Under the pieces are notes generated by a model that was given only the letters and a program-made list of their open reading frames with translations, was not told the origin of the DNA and did not search any database. DNA of 64,000 nucleotides from Spirometra erinaceieuropaei. Lineage: Eukaryota; Platyhelminthes; Cestoda; Diphyllobothriidea; Diphyllobothriidae. Below are positions 1 to 11,540 of this stretch, piece after piece (the stretch's first letter is position 1; the number at the start of each line of letters is the position of its first letter). Position numbers and translations under genes: made by a program. Location of the stretch: positions 172,192-236,191 of the forward strand of contig CACRXP010000067.1 in the NCBI GenBank assembly GCA_902702965.1, read 5' to 3'.

Positions 1-1140
1 GTAGCACAGTTAAATTGGACAAATATTACGTAGGTATGTGGTTTCATTTCAGCGACGATAGCCAAGTAAATATCTAAGAAATGAAGTTCGGCAACGTCCG
101 TCTTATTCACACAAGAACAATGGTGCGAATTGTCGTTTTCATTATAATTGCGTTTTATGTCTAGGAAACACAACAGTGCCACTAGTATAACGACTACCCC
201 TAGGCATTTCGAATAGTTAGTCGTTAAACGATAAAGTGAAGATTGCATATTAAGGATTACTTCGTCTTTGCGTTTGGCTAATGCACTAAAATATACTTAA
301 ATTCTGGCAAAATTGGTAATAGTGTGAATTATAACCCTCTATCTCGAACAATAAAGAAAAGGACACACCAATCCAGTAATAATAGGCGTTTTGGTGTGAT
401 CGAACAGGAATACTTGACAAAGCATTGACATGTCCGGTAGAGACATATATCATTTTCAAACGAACCCGTTATTTTAACTCCATGTCAAACGAACACGTTA
501 CACAAGCAATTAATTTTAATTACAAAAGTAGACAAACACAAAATAAAAGTTCTGACGAAATGGCAAGAAAAGGTTACTACAGTAAGTTGAGTTAGGCGCT
601 CAGTCAAACACAAGTGGAAAAAGCGAAATAATAAACTTTTCTTAAAGGAAAATTCAAACATACAAGCATTAAATAAATGATGCACCCAAGTAAACAAACA
701 TAGTTAAACAAGATGTAAGGCCAAACACCTGATGCAGTTACACCCATCAAAGAAGTGGAACGACCGGTAATACTGGCATGTTAATACAAAAGTATTACGG
801 ATTTTTCTCCACAAACATGCACAAAAGAATGCCAGCATTTACCCGAAATTCTACCGACCTTGGCCGTTCTTTCTCTCATCTGTTTATATACATTGGCTAA
901 AATACGTCGTCCATGCGAATTTTCATTGCTTCGCCAATCCAGTAGAATTGCAACTGCCCATTCATGACTCGTAACAAAATGCACAAGCAAAAACGAGTAA
1001 ATGTGACAAAGAGGATTATTTAAGGAGAAATCTAAAGGACGGCAGGCCATGTCGCTTATGAGTATGAAATAAGATAGTTAACTGAAATGGGTAGATCGCC
1101 TAGACCGCAGTTGTTACCCAGTAATGGGAAAGTGGACGGC
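1..1140. other. No gene recognised
   Basis: AT-rich sequence. Open frames here are short (up to about 89 codons), show no family motif, and I see no splice-consistent coding series or RNA gene. Confidence 0.5.
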
Positions 1141-1330
1141 GACCTTAACCCTAACCTCAACCGTAAGCGTTAACCGTTAACCCTCACGACAACCATAAAA
1201 CCAACCGAGATCTTAAATGTAACCGTATCCCTTGGGAATAGCCGTAACTCAAAACATAATCGTACGCTCAAACCATAACCGTAAACCAAAAACTTAACCG
1301 TGAAGGCATTACCCTAACCCGAAAGTCGAA
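1141..1330 (+). repeat. Degenerate CCCTAA-like (telomere-like) block
   Basis: The stretch is full of loosely spaced variants of CCCTAA, such as CTTAACCCTAACCTCAACC near 1143, AACCGTTAACCC near 1170 and ACCCTAACCCG near 1311. The C-rich strand is on top. Units are diverged and irregularly spaced, so this is not a working telomere. It may be an old interstitial telomeric tract or a minisatellite of that composition. Similar blocks lie inside the 15.8-18.5 kb duplication and, on the other strand, near 62.7 kb. Confidence 0.45.
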
Positions 1331-1540
1331 AACCTTTCATTGATATCGTTATTCTCACCCTAAACGTGAGATGGATGTCAAAAGGGTCAGATGTGATTAT
1401 GGAGCCCCAATAAATAACCCTAGTAAAAAACGCCTTCCGCCTGCAATACGCGGTCTGGCTACCAACTGAAATCTAGCCGGTAAATCTTTCAAAATTAAAT
1501 CGAAAATAATTTCCCATATACTTGAATCAGTAGGCCAAAT

Positions 1541-3250
1541 TCAGCAACCCAAATTTGCTACATATAGTAATGCGAGACTTAATTTTACATCATTTGCAAA
1601 CAAAGCGGATGTCAAGTCCTTCTTGAGATAAGGCGGAGAGGCGCAGGACCTGGGAGGAATCGTGGGAAGTGTCTGCATAAACTGCCGGAGGCGATGCAGG
1701 AGGTTGGTGGGATCCTCAACCGCACCTTGTGGGGTTGGCGAGATTATCTCACTGGGGAGTCGGACGGTGGCACAGAACACCAGTTCAGCTGTGGAACAAT
1801 CAAATTCCGGCTTCAGAGCGGAGCAGATGCCCGAAAGGACCAGAGGAAGGTTGTCTGTCGAGTTCTCCGAATGGGCCGCGGCGCGTAGGGAGGCCTTCAG
1901 CTGTCGGTGAATCCGCTCGATCATCCCGTTGGCTGCCGGGTGATAGGCCGTAGTGTGGATGCGAGTACAGCCTAAAAAGGAGAGTAAAGACTAGAAGAGT
2001 TTAGACTCAAACTGGGCACCGTTGTCAGTCGTGATTGTGGAGGGTGCACCGAAGATAGCAACCCAACGACGGAAAAAGCCTTGACCACCGTTGGAGCAGC
2101 AATGTCAGGCAGGGGAATAGCTTCAGGCCACCGAGGGAACCGCTTCACACAGGTGAGGAGATAGGAACAACCATTGTGCCGTCGGACCTTATTCCGTTGA
2201 CAGCCCGTGTCCATGGTTTTAGGTCCTTGTGTATTCCAGGCCAGACGAAGCGATCGGAAACCAGCTTATCGGTTGCTCGAATTCCAGGTCGAGAGAGATT
2301 GTGCAGGAAGGAGAAAACTTTGCGGTGGAGGGATGGTGGCGAAAATGGACGATGAGATGGGATGGTTACGTTGCATAAAATGGTGCCGTTGCCAGTTGTC
2401 AGTGGTAGTTCCTGAAGTTGGAGTCCAGCAACATCATCATCACAGGGTGGACCGACACAGCGTTGTTCAGCGGCCATCACAACGAGGTCAATCCTGGGTG
2501 AAAGCTGAAGATGTGCAATGGAGGGCCTGGACAATGCGTCAGCCACCTCATTCCGTGACCTGTCGATGTGGCGGATATCTGAGTTTAACTGGAAGATGTA
2601 GTCCAGTCGATGGATTTCCCGAGGGTTTAGATTGTCATTGTGGGAACGAAGTGCAAAAGTCGACGGTTTGGGGTCAGTGAAAACAGTGAAGTCACGACCT
2701 TCAAGGAAATGCCGGAAATGCTTCACAGCCAGGTAAATGGCAAGTAGTTCACGGCCAAAGGTACTGCAGCGTGTCTCAGCTGGTAAGAGCTTTTTGGAGA
2801 AAAAGCAAGTGGCTGAGTCGAACCAGCAAGGTGTTGTTAAAGGACTGCACCTGCGGCTACGGTCGAAGCATCTACAATCAGAGACAGCTGAGCTTCGGGA
2901 GCGGGATGTGTAAGTTAGTTGACATCAGCAAGGAAATTCTTGATTCTCTCAAAGCAGACAGTGCTTTACCAGTCAGCGCGAGGGGGCCTTTGAGACCAGA
3001 AAGCATGTTGGTGAGCGGCAACATGGGATCATCACAGTTCGGTAGAAACCGGCGATAAATAATACCGAACCAAGAAACCGTTGCAACTGACGCTTCGAGA
3101 TAGGGAGTGGAAAGATCCGAATGGCGGCAACCTTTAAGAGAAGAGGCCGAATGTCGTGGGAGTCGAGCAGATGACCGAGAAATTCTAGGGAGGGCGCACC
3201 GAAGACGCACTTGGAGTTTCCTTTTGAATACTGATAACTTCTGCAATGAT
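1541..3250 (-). mobile_element. Ty3/gypsy retrotransposon pol remnant (RT end, RNase H, integrase), truncated
   Basis: Read on the minus strand, the translated pieces follow the gypsy pol order. About 3245-2880 resembles the end of reverse transcriptase, with KCVFG, LEFLGHLLDS and an RQLQRFLGS-like piece. About 2880-2510 is RNase H-like (HFRHFLEGRDFTVFTD, then NPREIHRLDYIFQ and RNEVADALSRP). About 2220-1560 is integrase core (RFPRWPEAIPLPDI, then MIERIHRQLKASLRAA and LPLVLSGI). Several frameshifts separate the blocks. The catalytic front of RT (YxDD) and gag are absent, because the sequence upstream of about 3250 is unrelated. I see no LTRs. The copy is dead and 5'-truncated. The family call is confident; a finer clade is not possible here. 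Confidence 0.85.
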
Positions 3251-3299
3251 CTAATTTTTGCGGGAAGATTATTCCGAAGGACGGCATATGCGGAAGCAC

Positions 3300-6200
3300 A
3301 AATATGGAGCGTTTATATGTAGTGGAAGTAGGCTACGGAATCGGCATGGAGGAGTTTCGCGTGACATAAAACCAAACAGACGGAGTGTAAGCATTAGTGA
3401 GCGGAAGTTTAGAGCTATAATTAATGCGAGGAAGGAAAGGTAACCTTCGAGGCTTCCTACACACAAAAACTCAATGGTATCTGGCTGAAATTCCTGAGAA
3501 CAAGAAATATTGGACGGAGCTTGGAAGATAAGTTTTTAAATGAAAACCATCTGAGAATTTTCGATTTCATTACGTTCACAGGCGGTTATTAATCCACAAA
3601 AAGCACACCAGTATTCGAGGAGTGGAAAAAACAAACATTGGATAAGGTTTTAGCTTCATTTCCTCAAGGAAACATTAATGTGATATGAACCCACATATAT
3701 GTGCGTCTTTGGCAGAGCTACTATCTGCATAAGGCAATAAGCTATCTTATTTATATAAATTTAACCTAGGTCTTTTGTAGGGAAGTATTATGAGAGTGAG
3801 TGGTTCTGAAAAATTACGGGACCAGACTGGAAAAATAGACATGAAACTATACTTAGATTAGGAAAAATCCATTTACCATGTTCAACTCCATCTGCATAGG
3901 CTTCGGAAATCGGCATTGCTGTTTCAACACAAAGATTTGCAGTATCCGTAGAACATGATTTGTCACGCTTAAGGTAATCCGCATCAACAAAAGCTTGCCA
4001 ACTTCTGAATTTCGTAAAAAAATCATTCATGTAAAGAAGGAAAAATAGCGAACCCAGGTGTAATGTCCCGAGTGAGATTTCCAGTAGCTAATTCCGATCA
4101 TGACATTCTGATATACATTGTATCTATAGGACGTGAAAAAGTTGACTATAGGCGTCCAGATGCGGAGAGCTATTAATTTACTAAAACAATCACACGAGAC
4201 AATTTATCTATAGTTTTTCTAACATTGAAGTAGATTACTACCACTGACTGCTCTTCATTACAAAAAGAGGTGACTAGATTGGAAAATGCCAAGTGACAAG
4301 TATCATCTGATCGTTCGAGTAAAAACTAAGGGGGATTGACGCTAAGAAGCCGATTAGCTATACGGAAGTCAAAAACTTCGATGAAAATAATTCCCTAATG
4401 CATTTTGTTAGACACGGGGTTTTTTGCACGCTCCGATAGTTCACAATATTGCACCGACATCCCGACATGAAGACACGGATACTAATGAACGCTTTTGTGT
4501 TTCAGGAAAAAAATATTTTGAAATATAAGCCGCGAACAGATGGCTAAGCAATCTAGGACGGTCGGATGTTTGTTTAATGATCGAAAATTGAATTCCGTCC
4601 GTTCCTAAGCGGTGCGATTTTTTCGAACGACCTACGTGTGTGTTAATAAGATCTGAGGAGACATACATTGTACTCTGTGTCTAACCCTGACGTGAACGAA
4701 AGAGAGGGACTTACTCGGACTCAGTAGTAAGATGTTTCTCAAAGAAAGCCTTTAAAAAGTCTGTCTTGTCATTTCCATCGCTGAGGAAGGTTTAGGTATT
4801 CTTAAGCAGCAGTAGACGTCCGTGGCCAAGCTTACGGAAGGAACTATGATAGTAGATGTTATCGGCCGGTTTGCCAGATTTCGGATCAGTGAGAGCAGGT
4901 GATTAAGGTCGCGCGCTTTGCGAATTCCTGAGACCACTTCAAACACCCCTTGGTTTTGAAAATGAACTGATAAGGAGCTGTTGGATAGATCACGTAGCTG
5001 TCGTCTCAAGTGTCTTAGTACGTAGCAATGAAGATAAGACATGGTGAATTCAAAGAAATAGACTTAAGATATCTACGCGCACAAACTTTAGGATGACCAT
5101 TGAAAATTGTGCTTGAATGGCTGTGCTACCAAGTATGATTATATATTAAGTCGATACAAACGTAATCGTAGTTTGTATAAGTCTGAACCAAATTAGTCTT
5201 TTTTGAAAAGGTAAGCGGTAAGCATCAGTGAATTACCACTTGGTCACTGTCAAAGAGGTCCTTTTTGAATGCACCAAAATTAAGGGCAAATTCATTTTCA
5301 TTTTTTCCTATTGAACAGCACACCAACTGGGACCAGTTACGAAACTTGACTTTATGATTGAAATTCTGGAATCTACATGGATAGTTATTAAATGAATGAA
5401 GGGTAAATCATGAGTGAGTATTTTATCATCAAACACAGCTTCCAAAATTCATTTACGAATTTCAGAGAGTTGTAAATCATTACTGGGTGAAAACTATGGT
5501 GACTTTAGATATAGCCAATAACCAACAGGTAAATGACAGGCCAGGAAAAAGAAGCAATATGCAACTAAATAAGCAATATAGGAGTAGAACAAGGTAGCTT
5601 GCTATTAAATCTGATTGAAATTATAAAGAGGTCCCGGATCTGAAGGACTGTTTTTGTCTAAATGGCCATTTTCTTCAAAGGTAGTTTTGCAGACTGTTGA
5701 CGGCAATTTTATTAAATAACCAGTATCTAAGTGTTGATATAATATTTGAGGGCTATGCTGCTGCATAATTAATAAAACATTTAAAATTCGACAATCCTTT
5801 TGAACAGAAAGCACAAAACTTAGAATATAAAGTAACGTTTCTTTGGTAAGTCCATCGGCTGTAAATCTCGAAACTGTTTTATATTATCATCAGGAGGCAT
5901 CCAAATGCAGTGCTACAATCACATCCCACAGAGTGAAAGTTATAATTTCCGGTACTGCCTTGTCAAATTCTGGATGGGCAGAAGCGAAATGGTCGCGTTT
6001 TATATAAATATTTTGGACAAAATAGCATTAAAACCGTCTGCGTGCAACTGAAAATCAACTATAGGTTTACCGAGAACGTTTCATGGAGCGGGATACTGCG
6101 CTTTTGAACGAGTTTAACTTTACTGATGGAAGGTTTTGGGACACCTAACAAACATTTTTCAGTAAAGTGGACCAATCCGGCTATTTGTTTTCGTCTGGAC

Positions 6201-7953
6201 AGTCTGCTAGCATACTTAAAAGTCAAGGGCACAACCAAAGCACCGTTCTTAAGATAGAATAGATGAAAAAGTCTACGTAACATGCGGCGAAAATGTATGA
6301 GTAGGAAAACATCATTTCAGATATTAATTAATTTCTGACGGGGGACAAAACTAGAAATAAGCGGATTCAAAATTTGGTAGAGGTAAGTAGGGCAAACAGT
6401 AAGATTCGAACTAAAGAATAAACAGTCTTGTCGTAGGAATGAAGGCGCGACAAAAAATCGGTCGAGCGAGCTGATTTTAAATCATGGAGATAGCTTTACT
6501 ATCGGGATATCTTTGTGTCGGCCTCGATTTCGGGATGTGTCTGTCAGGCAATAATCCAATACAAAAGGGAAACCAGCGTCTACGGGATGGGTATAATCGC
6601 GGCAGGCATCTGAAAAGTTTTCGCAGGAACCCATCCAGTAGCTCAGGAGAGACCCCTCGTAAAAAAACGTCCTTTAGACGAACTCATCTGCCTCAGAGCA
6701 ATCCGATAGAAGGGGTTACAGAGGCCTGATGCATGCATAATCGCTGGCGTTCATAAAGCCCTCCCTACAGGTCTGCGCGCCTCCCAGAAAGGCTTAAAAT
6801 TAAAGGGTCCATATAGTGTTGTACAATCTGTCACACATCAAGACTGTGTCAGAGGCGACTGAGCGCATTATTGTAAGACGAATTATTGAAGTTGTACGTT
6901 GGCTGAGATTTCCTGCGATCTGCATGTCCACGAAAACCAGGGGTGGATTTCATTCCACTAAACCTAACTTGTCCTTGTAATTACACAGATCAGACTAGCA
7001 GAGACCTCGGATGGCACGTACAAAATCATAGCTGGGCTGGGTTATGAATGATTATCACAGTTGGGTACCCGTATCTACGCAGTTGGTTTAAAAGTTTGAC
7101 TTTGGGGCACGCAGATAATTGCCTAAAGCAGAATCTAGAGAAGATGCAAATTGATTTAAACCTTTTCATTAAATAAGAATCCAGTAAATCCTTAGGTCAA
7201 TGATATAGCGCCGGCGCAAACAGCAGCCGCGACGATCACTACTGCATAAGCGCCACTAATTTTTGATTGGCTTCTGATGCTGATATTAACTCTGTCGATG
7301 ATTTCCTTTACAATCTTGAAAGCCCTGAAGAAGTAAGAAATGGTTGCGATGAATTAAACTGAAGTGACTAACACACTGTCAAATAAAAAACGAACAAAAT
7401 GCAGAAAAAAACAGTGTCTATAACACCCACACAGGGGAAAGATCCCCTAGATTGCTTTAACCCGCAGTATTTCTTAAATATGCATGACGATTTTCTGGCA
7501 GATTTCTTATTTTACCATTACATCTCGCTGTACCACACAATGCTGAGATTCGTAGTTGATAAGCATAGGCCACGCGAATTTATTCTCCATGCTGATTGTC
7601 TGGCATTACGGCTGTAACTGATAAAGCGAACAATAGCCTTATGGAACCCTGCTCTGTCGCCTGAGTGCATTGCCATCCATTCAGAAAGAATTATTAAGCA
7701 TCATCGACCTTGACAACAATAAAGAATTTGCGCAATTAATATATTAAGTTAACTGCCATTTTACGCTCACATATTTTAGGCTGCCTCTTAAAGCTCTCAT
7801 CCAATTGGCCACCTATCCCAACTTCGTAAGGATCTCTTTGGGCGGCGCGAGATAAACAGCTGCTTTATTAACATCCACGTGCTTGACATTCAAACATCTT
7901 CTTACAGAAATTGACCCGCAGGTTGCAAAGAATATCTACCTAACAGCAGAATC
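3300..7953. other. No gene recognised
   Basis: AT-rich with scattered short open frames. One of 81 codons at 6484-6729 (+) and one of 96 codons at 4752-5042 (-) have no recognisable motif, and neither shows family similarity to anything else in the window. I see no RNA gene. A short stretch near 6955-6990 loosely resembles 19385-19435, so both may come from one old repeat. Confidence 0.4.
7919..7953 (+). promoter_or_regulatory. Conserved 5' leader of family gene A
   Basis: The 35 bases before the ATG contain GTTGCAAAGAAT and AGCAGAA. The same two motifs at nearly the same spacing precede the ATG of gene D (minus strand, about 60901-60867). Gene B keeps AGAAGCAGAAGT just before its ATG. The conservation suggests a shared transcribed 5' UTR, or simply recent duplication. 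It supports the chosen start codons. Confidence 0.5.
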
Positions 7954-9519
7954 ATGGGTTCGCGCGTAATTTTGTACTTACTATGCATAGTAACGATTTG
8001 CACATGCTGCAAATTATGGAGTCAGCGTTTAGACAGCGCACGTGAGTGAAATATGTTATATATATATATATATCAAATGCCTATTTTGTAATCTCTGCAA
8101 CGTAATATATAGTATATACAAGTTAAAATACTGTAGAAGTTGCCAATATTGACGTCATTTCAAACAAATTAATTTATCGGTATTGTTCATATCTTGATAT
8201 CAAGCAGTTTAACGACTTCAGTTGTCAATCAGAAACACACTAAAAACAAGAATTTTAATTAATTAATTTCACATAATATTAATTTCACATAATATTAATA
8301 TTTATTAGTAATTAATATTTATTTCACATAATTAGTAACTTTCAAAGTGTCTGTAATGCACCTCCTTATCATCGCATGCTATAACATTTTAATGGTTTTA
8401 GACGTATACTAATCGTATACCAACTTTTAAATGTTCTATGTACACTGTGGCAAATAAATGTTACAAATAATATGTTACTTAAGTCAGTGCATATGAAAAT
8501 TTGTGGGATATGATGATAATTCTTTTTCAAAAAAGTACACATTATTATGATGATTACTGTCATTTATTAAATTAGTTGCAGAACTTAATAATTTATAGTC
8601 ATTTTCTAGTATGAGTCTGTGGTGGTCTAGTTTGTTCAGTCCTTACGCTAGCCAATAAAAACACCTTATATAAAATTGTCGGAGGAAGCAAATGCCATCT
8701 TTATTTTGTTGTACAAAGCGCTTTTCCTTTTAATTGTCCTGTTTTAATGTTAACTTATGTGTACGTGTTTAATGCGTGATTATAAATAAAGTTTGTTTGA
8801 CGATACATATATACATATGAGTTTGCAAAAAAGCACATTCTCTTTCCAATATTACGTTTGACAAAGGTGTTCTCACAGAAGACACCTGCATTTTTTGAAT
8901 AACATTAAATTCCAGATAGTAATGTCGTGTACTATTTTTTCCCGTAGTTGGAGTAAGGTGTGGACCTCATCCGGAACTGCAGATGACTACAATATTCAAA
9001 AGACTTCTAGAGAGTCGTCTTCAATTTAAAGTACCCGTTCTGTTACCCGAATGTGTTTCTCCATTGTCCGGTCGTTTAGCGACGTTTGTTATTAAGGATA
9101 ATGTAACCTGTTCTAAGGAGGACAGTTTCTTTACCATGTATTATTGCACAGTCGATATTTACGCCTCTGTACTGACATCGCAGGCCCTTTTTAAACCGTT
9201 ATCATCGGACAGCTTTTGGTCAAAGCGAGCCTATGGAAAATTGCCTGAGCGCCAGCAAGCCAAACGCATTCATGCAAACTTTACAATGGTTCATACAAAA
9301 AGCAAATTCGTGGAGCAAATTGTGTTCGCAAATCAACAATATTTATCCCTTAGATCAAATTTATACAACCCTAACTGTGAAGAAAATGAAAGAAACAAGC
9401 AGATTTTTACAGACGCTGAAATCAACGTCATGTCAACGCTATGGGCTGTCCTTCAATCTCGACGCCCCTTCGGGTGTTGGTCTGTATTGCGAAATGGCAG
9501 TCCAGATGAAACGTTTTAA
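7954..9519 (+). CDS. Secreted six-cysteine family protein A (two exons, 219 aa), unknown function
   Basis: I do not recognise this family; function is unknown. Exon 1 is 7954-8041 (88 bp, 29 codons plus one base) and ends at a GTGAGT donor. Exon 2 is 8948-9519, after an acceptor TTTTTTCCCGTAG. The join keeps frame and gives 219 aa. Residues 1-29 form a signal peptide: MGSR, then a hydrophobic run ILYLLCIVTIC. After it, cysteines lie at about 34, 65, 84, 96, 173 and 206, matching genes C and D, so three disulfides are plausible. Conserved blocks are RLLESRLQ (about 48-55), CTVDIYAS (96-103), KRIHANFT (135-142, with an N-glycosylation sequon), FTDAEINV and WAVLQSRRPFGCW (195-207). AATAAA occurs at 9520-9525 and 9527-9532. 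The start was chosen because all four paralogs give an exon of exactly 88 bp from this ATG. The likely role is extracellular or surface, inferred only from the signal peptide and cysteines. Confidence 0.8.
8050..8345. repeat. Intronic AT microsatellite and short AT-rich direct repeats
   Basis: An (AT)n run lies at about 8057-8073. At about 8255-8335 the phrase ATTTCACATAAT recurs several times with TTAATATT spacers. Both sit inside the intron of gene A. Confidence 0.7.
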
Positions 9520-9933
9520 AATAAATAATAAAACTGAAATGAGTGGCGCTTGCAGAGTCGACTCTGATATTACAAAATGTGGAAGGCAACTTATTTGTTC
9601 ACTTTATTACCCATAATTTTTAATTATATATATAAGCATATGCATATCAACCGATACAAAAGTTTAATTTATCATGGTCAATGGCGCGTTGTAGATATAA
9701 TGGCAGTGATTAAGAACTGGGCAATTCATAGCAGCCTGCATTACAGTTAATTTTAAGATATTTTTTATCTTTTTTCAGTTTCAGATTATAAAGGGAAATA
9801 TAGGCTAGTGCCCTTGAACTCCCTATTGGGTACAAGTCGTTAGAGAAAAACACTGATAGTGGGAAGGCGAAAAAAAGGGGTTATGCACATAATCATTGAC
9901 AGCTAGTACGAAAAGAATAATAAATAACGGTTA

Positions 9934-11540
9934 CTAGCTAGTTACAAGTAGTATAAAACGTTTACGTTTGTGCCAGGTTATGTGAGGGGATGTAAGGCTA
10001 ATAACTAAGGAGGCTTGATGCGCGTCAAGTCTAAACTTAAAAGACTTCACACAGGAAGAGGTTGCTACATCGGTGGGCAGGGCATTCCACGCTGCAACCA
10101 CTCTGTGACTGAAAAAGAACTCTCTTTCATTGATCCTTGCTTTCCCGGCGCGTAGTTTTAGGAGATGACTGCGCAAATTGGGCGTGTTAGCTTGTGTGAA
10201 ATAATCAGTGGGATCTAAACAACATCATAGGACGTTAATAAGGCGAAATGCAAGTATAAGGTCACCACGTAATTTCCTATGGAAAGTGAAAGCAGGTTGT
10301 GAGTTGACAGTCGAGATTCGTAAGTCAGCGCCCCCAGACCATTTTGGTCGCCCGTCTCTGGACCTACTCCAAAACGGTATAGTCCTTGGCAGTCCAAGGT
10401 CTCCAGGCCTGTATGGCGTATTCTAGATGAGGTCGCACAAAGGTGACAAATATTTTGGAAAAGCAGTCAGGGTCAAATCCCATAAATGCTCGCTTAATGA
10501 GTTGCAGTGTAGCCATAGCCGAGTTAGCCGCTTTCGCGCAGTGCAGTGTTGGTTTGAGTGAAGATGTAATCCATACACCCAAGTCCTTCTGACTGTCAAC
10601 CTGTTGCAGTGTTGCGACCTCTAGGAAGTGAATTCTGGGGCTGGAGGCTCTGCAGCAGCCTAGTTAAAGAAAGTTACACTTGCTTATACTGAAGGGCATC
10701 AGCCAGCGCTTCGACCAGTGTTCAAGCCTGTTCAGGTTTGCTTGCAGGTGGTCTGCGTCTGCCGCATTGTGAATAACTTTCCCCAATTTAATGTCATCGG
10801 CAAACAGGATGGTATCACTGTCTAAGTCCATGACGCAGGCATTTATGAAAACGATGAATAACGTGGGACCTAGGACTGAGCCCTGTGGGACGCCAATCAC
10901 CACGCTTACCTCTGAGGAATGTCGATGCACAACCTGCACGCTTTCGGACAGTCCAGCCAAACAGCTCTGGATACATACAAGAAGGCGTCCACCAATTCCA
11001 GCGTTGTGCAGTTTGTGCAAGAGACGTTGCTGGGGAACGCTGTCGAAGGCCTTTTTGAAATCGATGTAGATGGCGTGCACCACACAACCTTCATCGGGTG
11101 GTTTGGTCTGGCGTTCGAGCGTAAAGTGCATATTCGTGAGGCAGGACATACCACTTCGAAAGCCGTGTTGCGCATCACAGAGTAGGTGATGCTGCTCAAG
11201 GAACTGCATCAAGGCCTTCTAAATGATCTTCTGCATGATTTTGCAACAGATGGAAGTAAGACTCACTGACCTGTTATTATTCCAGACGCACGACCTCCGC
11301 AATTAAAACGCGGAGTGATGGTAGCGGACTTGCAATCAGAGGGCAGGCATCCCGCAAGAAATGATTGTTGGAAGATCAAGAATAATGGCTTGGACATTTC
11401 GGGAGGTATCTTTTCCAGCAGCTTGGCGGGAATTGCATCAGGGCCTGGGGAGGTCGATTCATTCTGATTAAGTTACTCGTTCAGAACATTTGCCGTCTCA
11501 GTCAGTTAATGGGGTCTACGAAATGTCCACGACTCAGGGC
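9934..11540 (-). mobile_element. Non-LTR (LINE, CR1/Jockey-type) reverse transcriptase remnant
   Basis: Minus-strand translations cover the C-terminal two thirds of a LINE RT. About 11460-11300 gives SPGPDAIPAKLLEKIP. At 11212-10664 follow HGFRSGMSCLTN, motif A (YIDFKKAFDSVP), motif B (GVPQGSVLGP) and motif C FADD at 10793-10804. At 10582-10364 comes QKDLGVWITSSLKPT and VRPHLEYAIQAWRPW. At 10176-9934 is the usual RVVAAWNALP...SFKFRLD tail. Stops and frame changes occur between 11300 and 11212, and near 10664, 10370 and 10200, so the copy cannot code. The endonuclease domain is missing, a 5' truncation typical of LINEs. It lies 3' to gene A on the opposite strand. Confidence 0.9.

Noticed and set aside
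6950..7050. Short similarity to 19385-19440 (ACACAGRTCAGACT region)
   Set aside because: Only a few dozen bases agree, with mismatches. Too little to call a repeat family or gene fragment.
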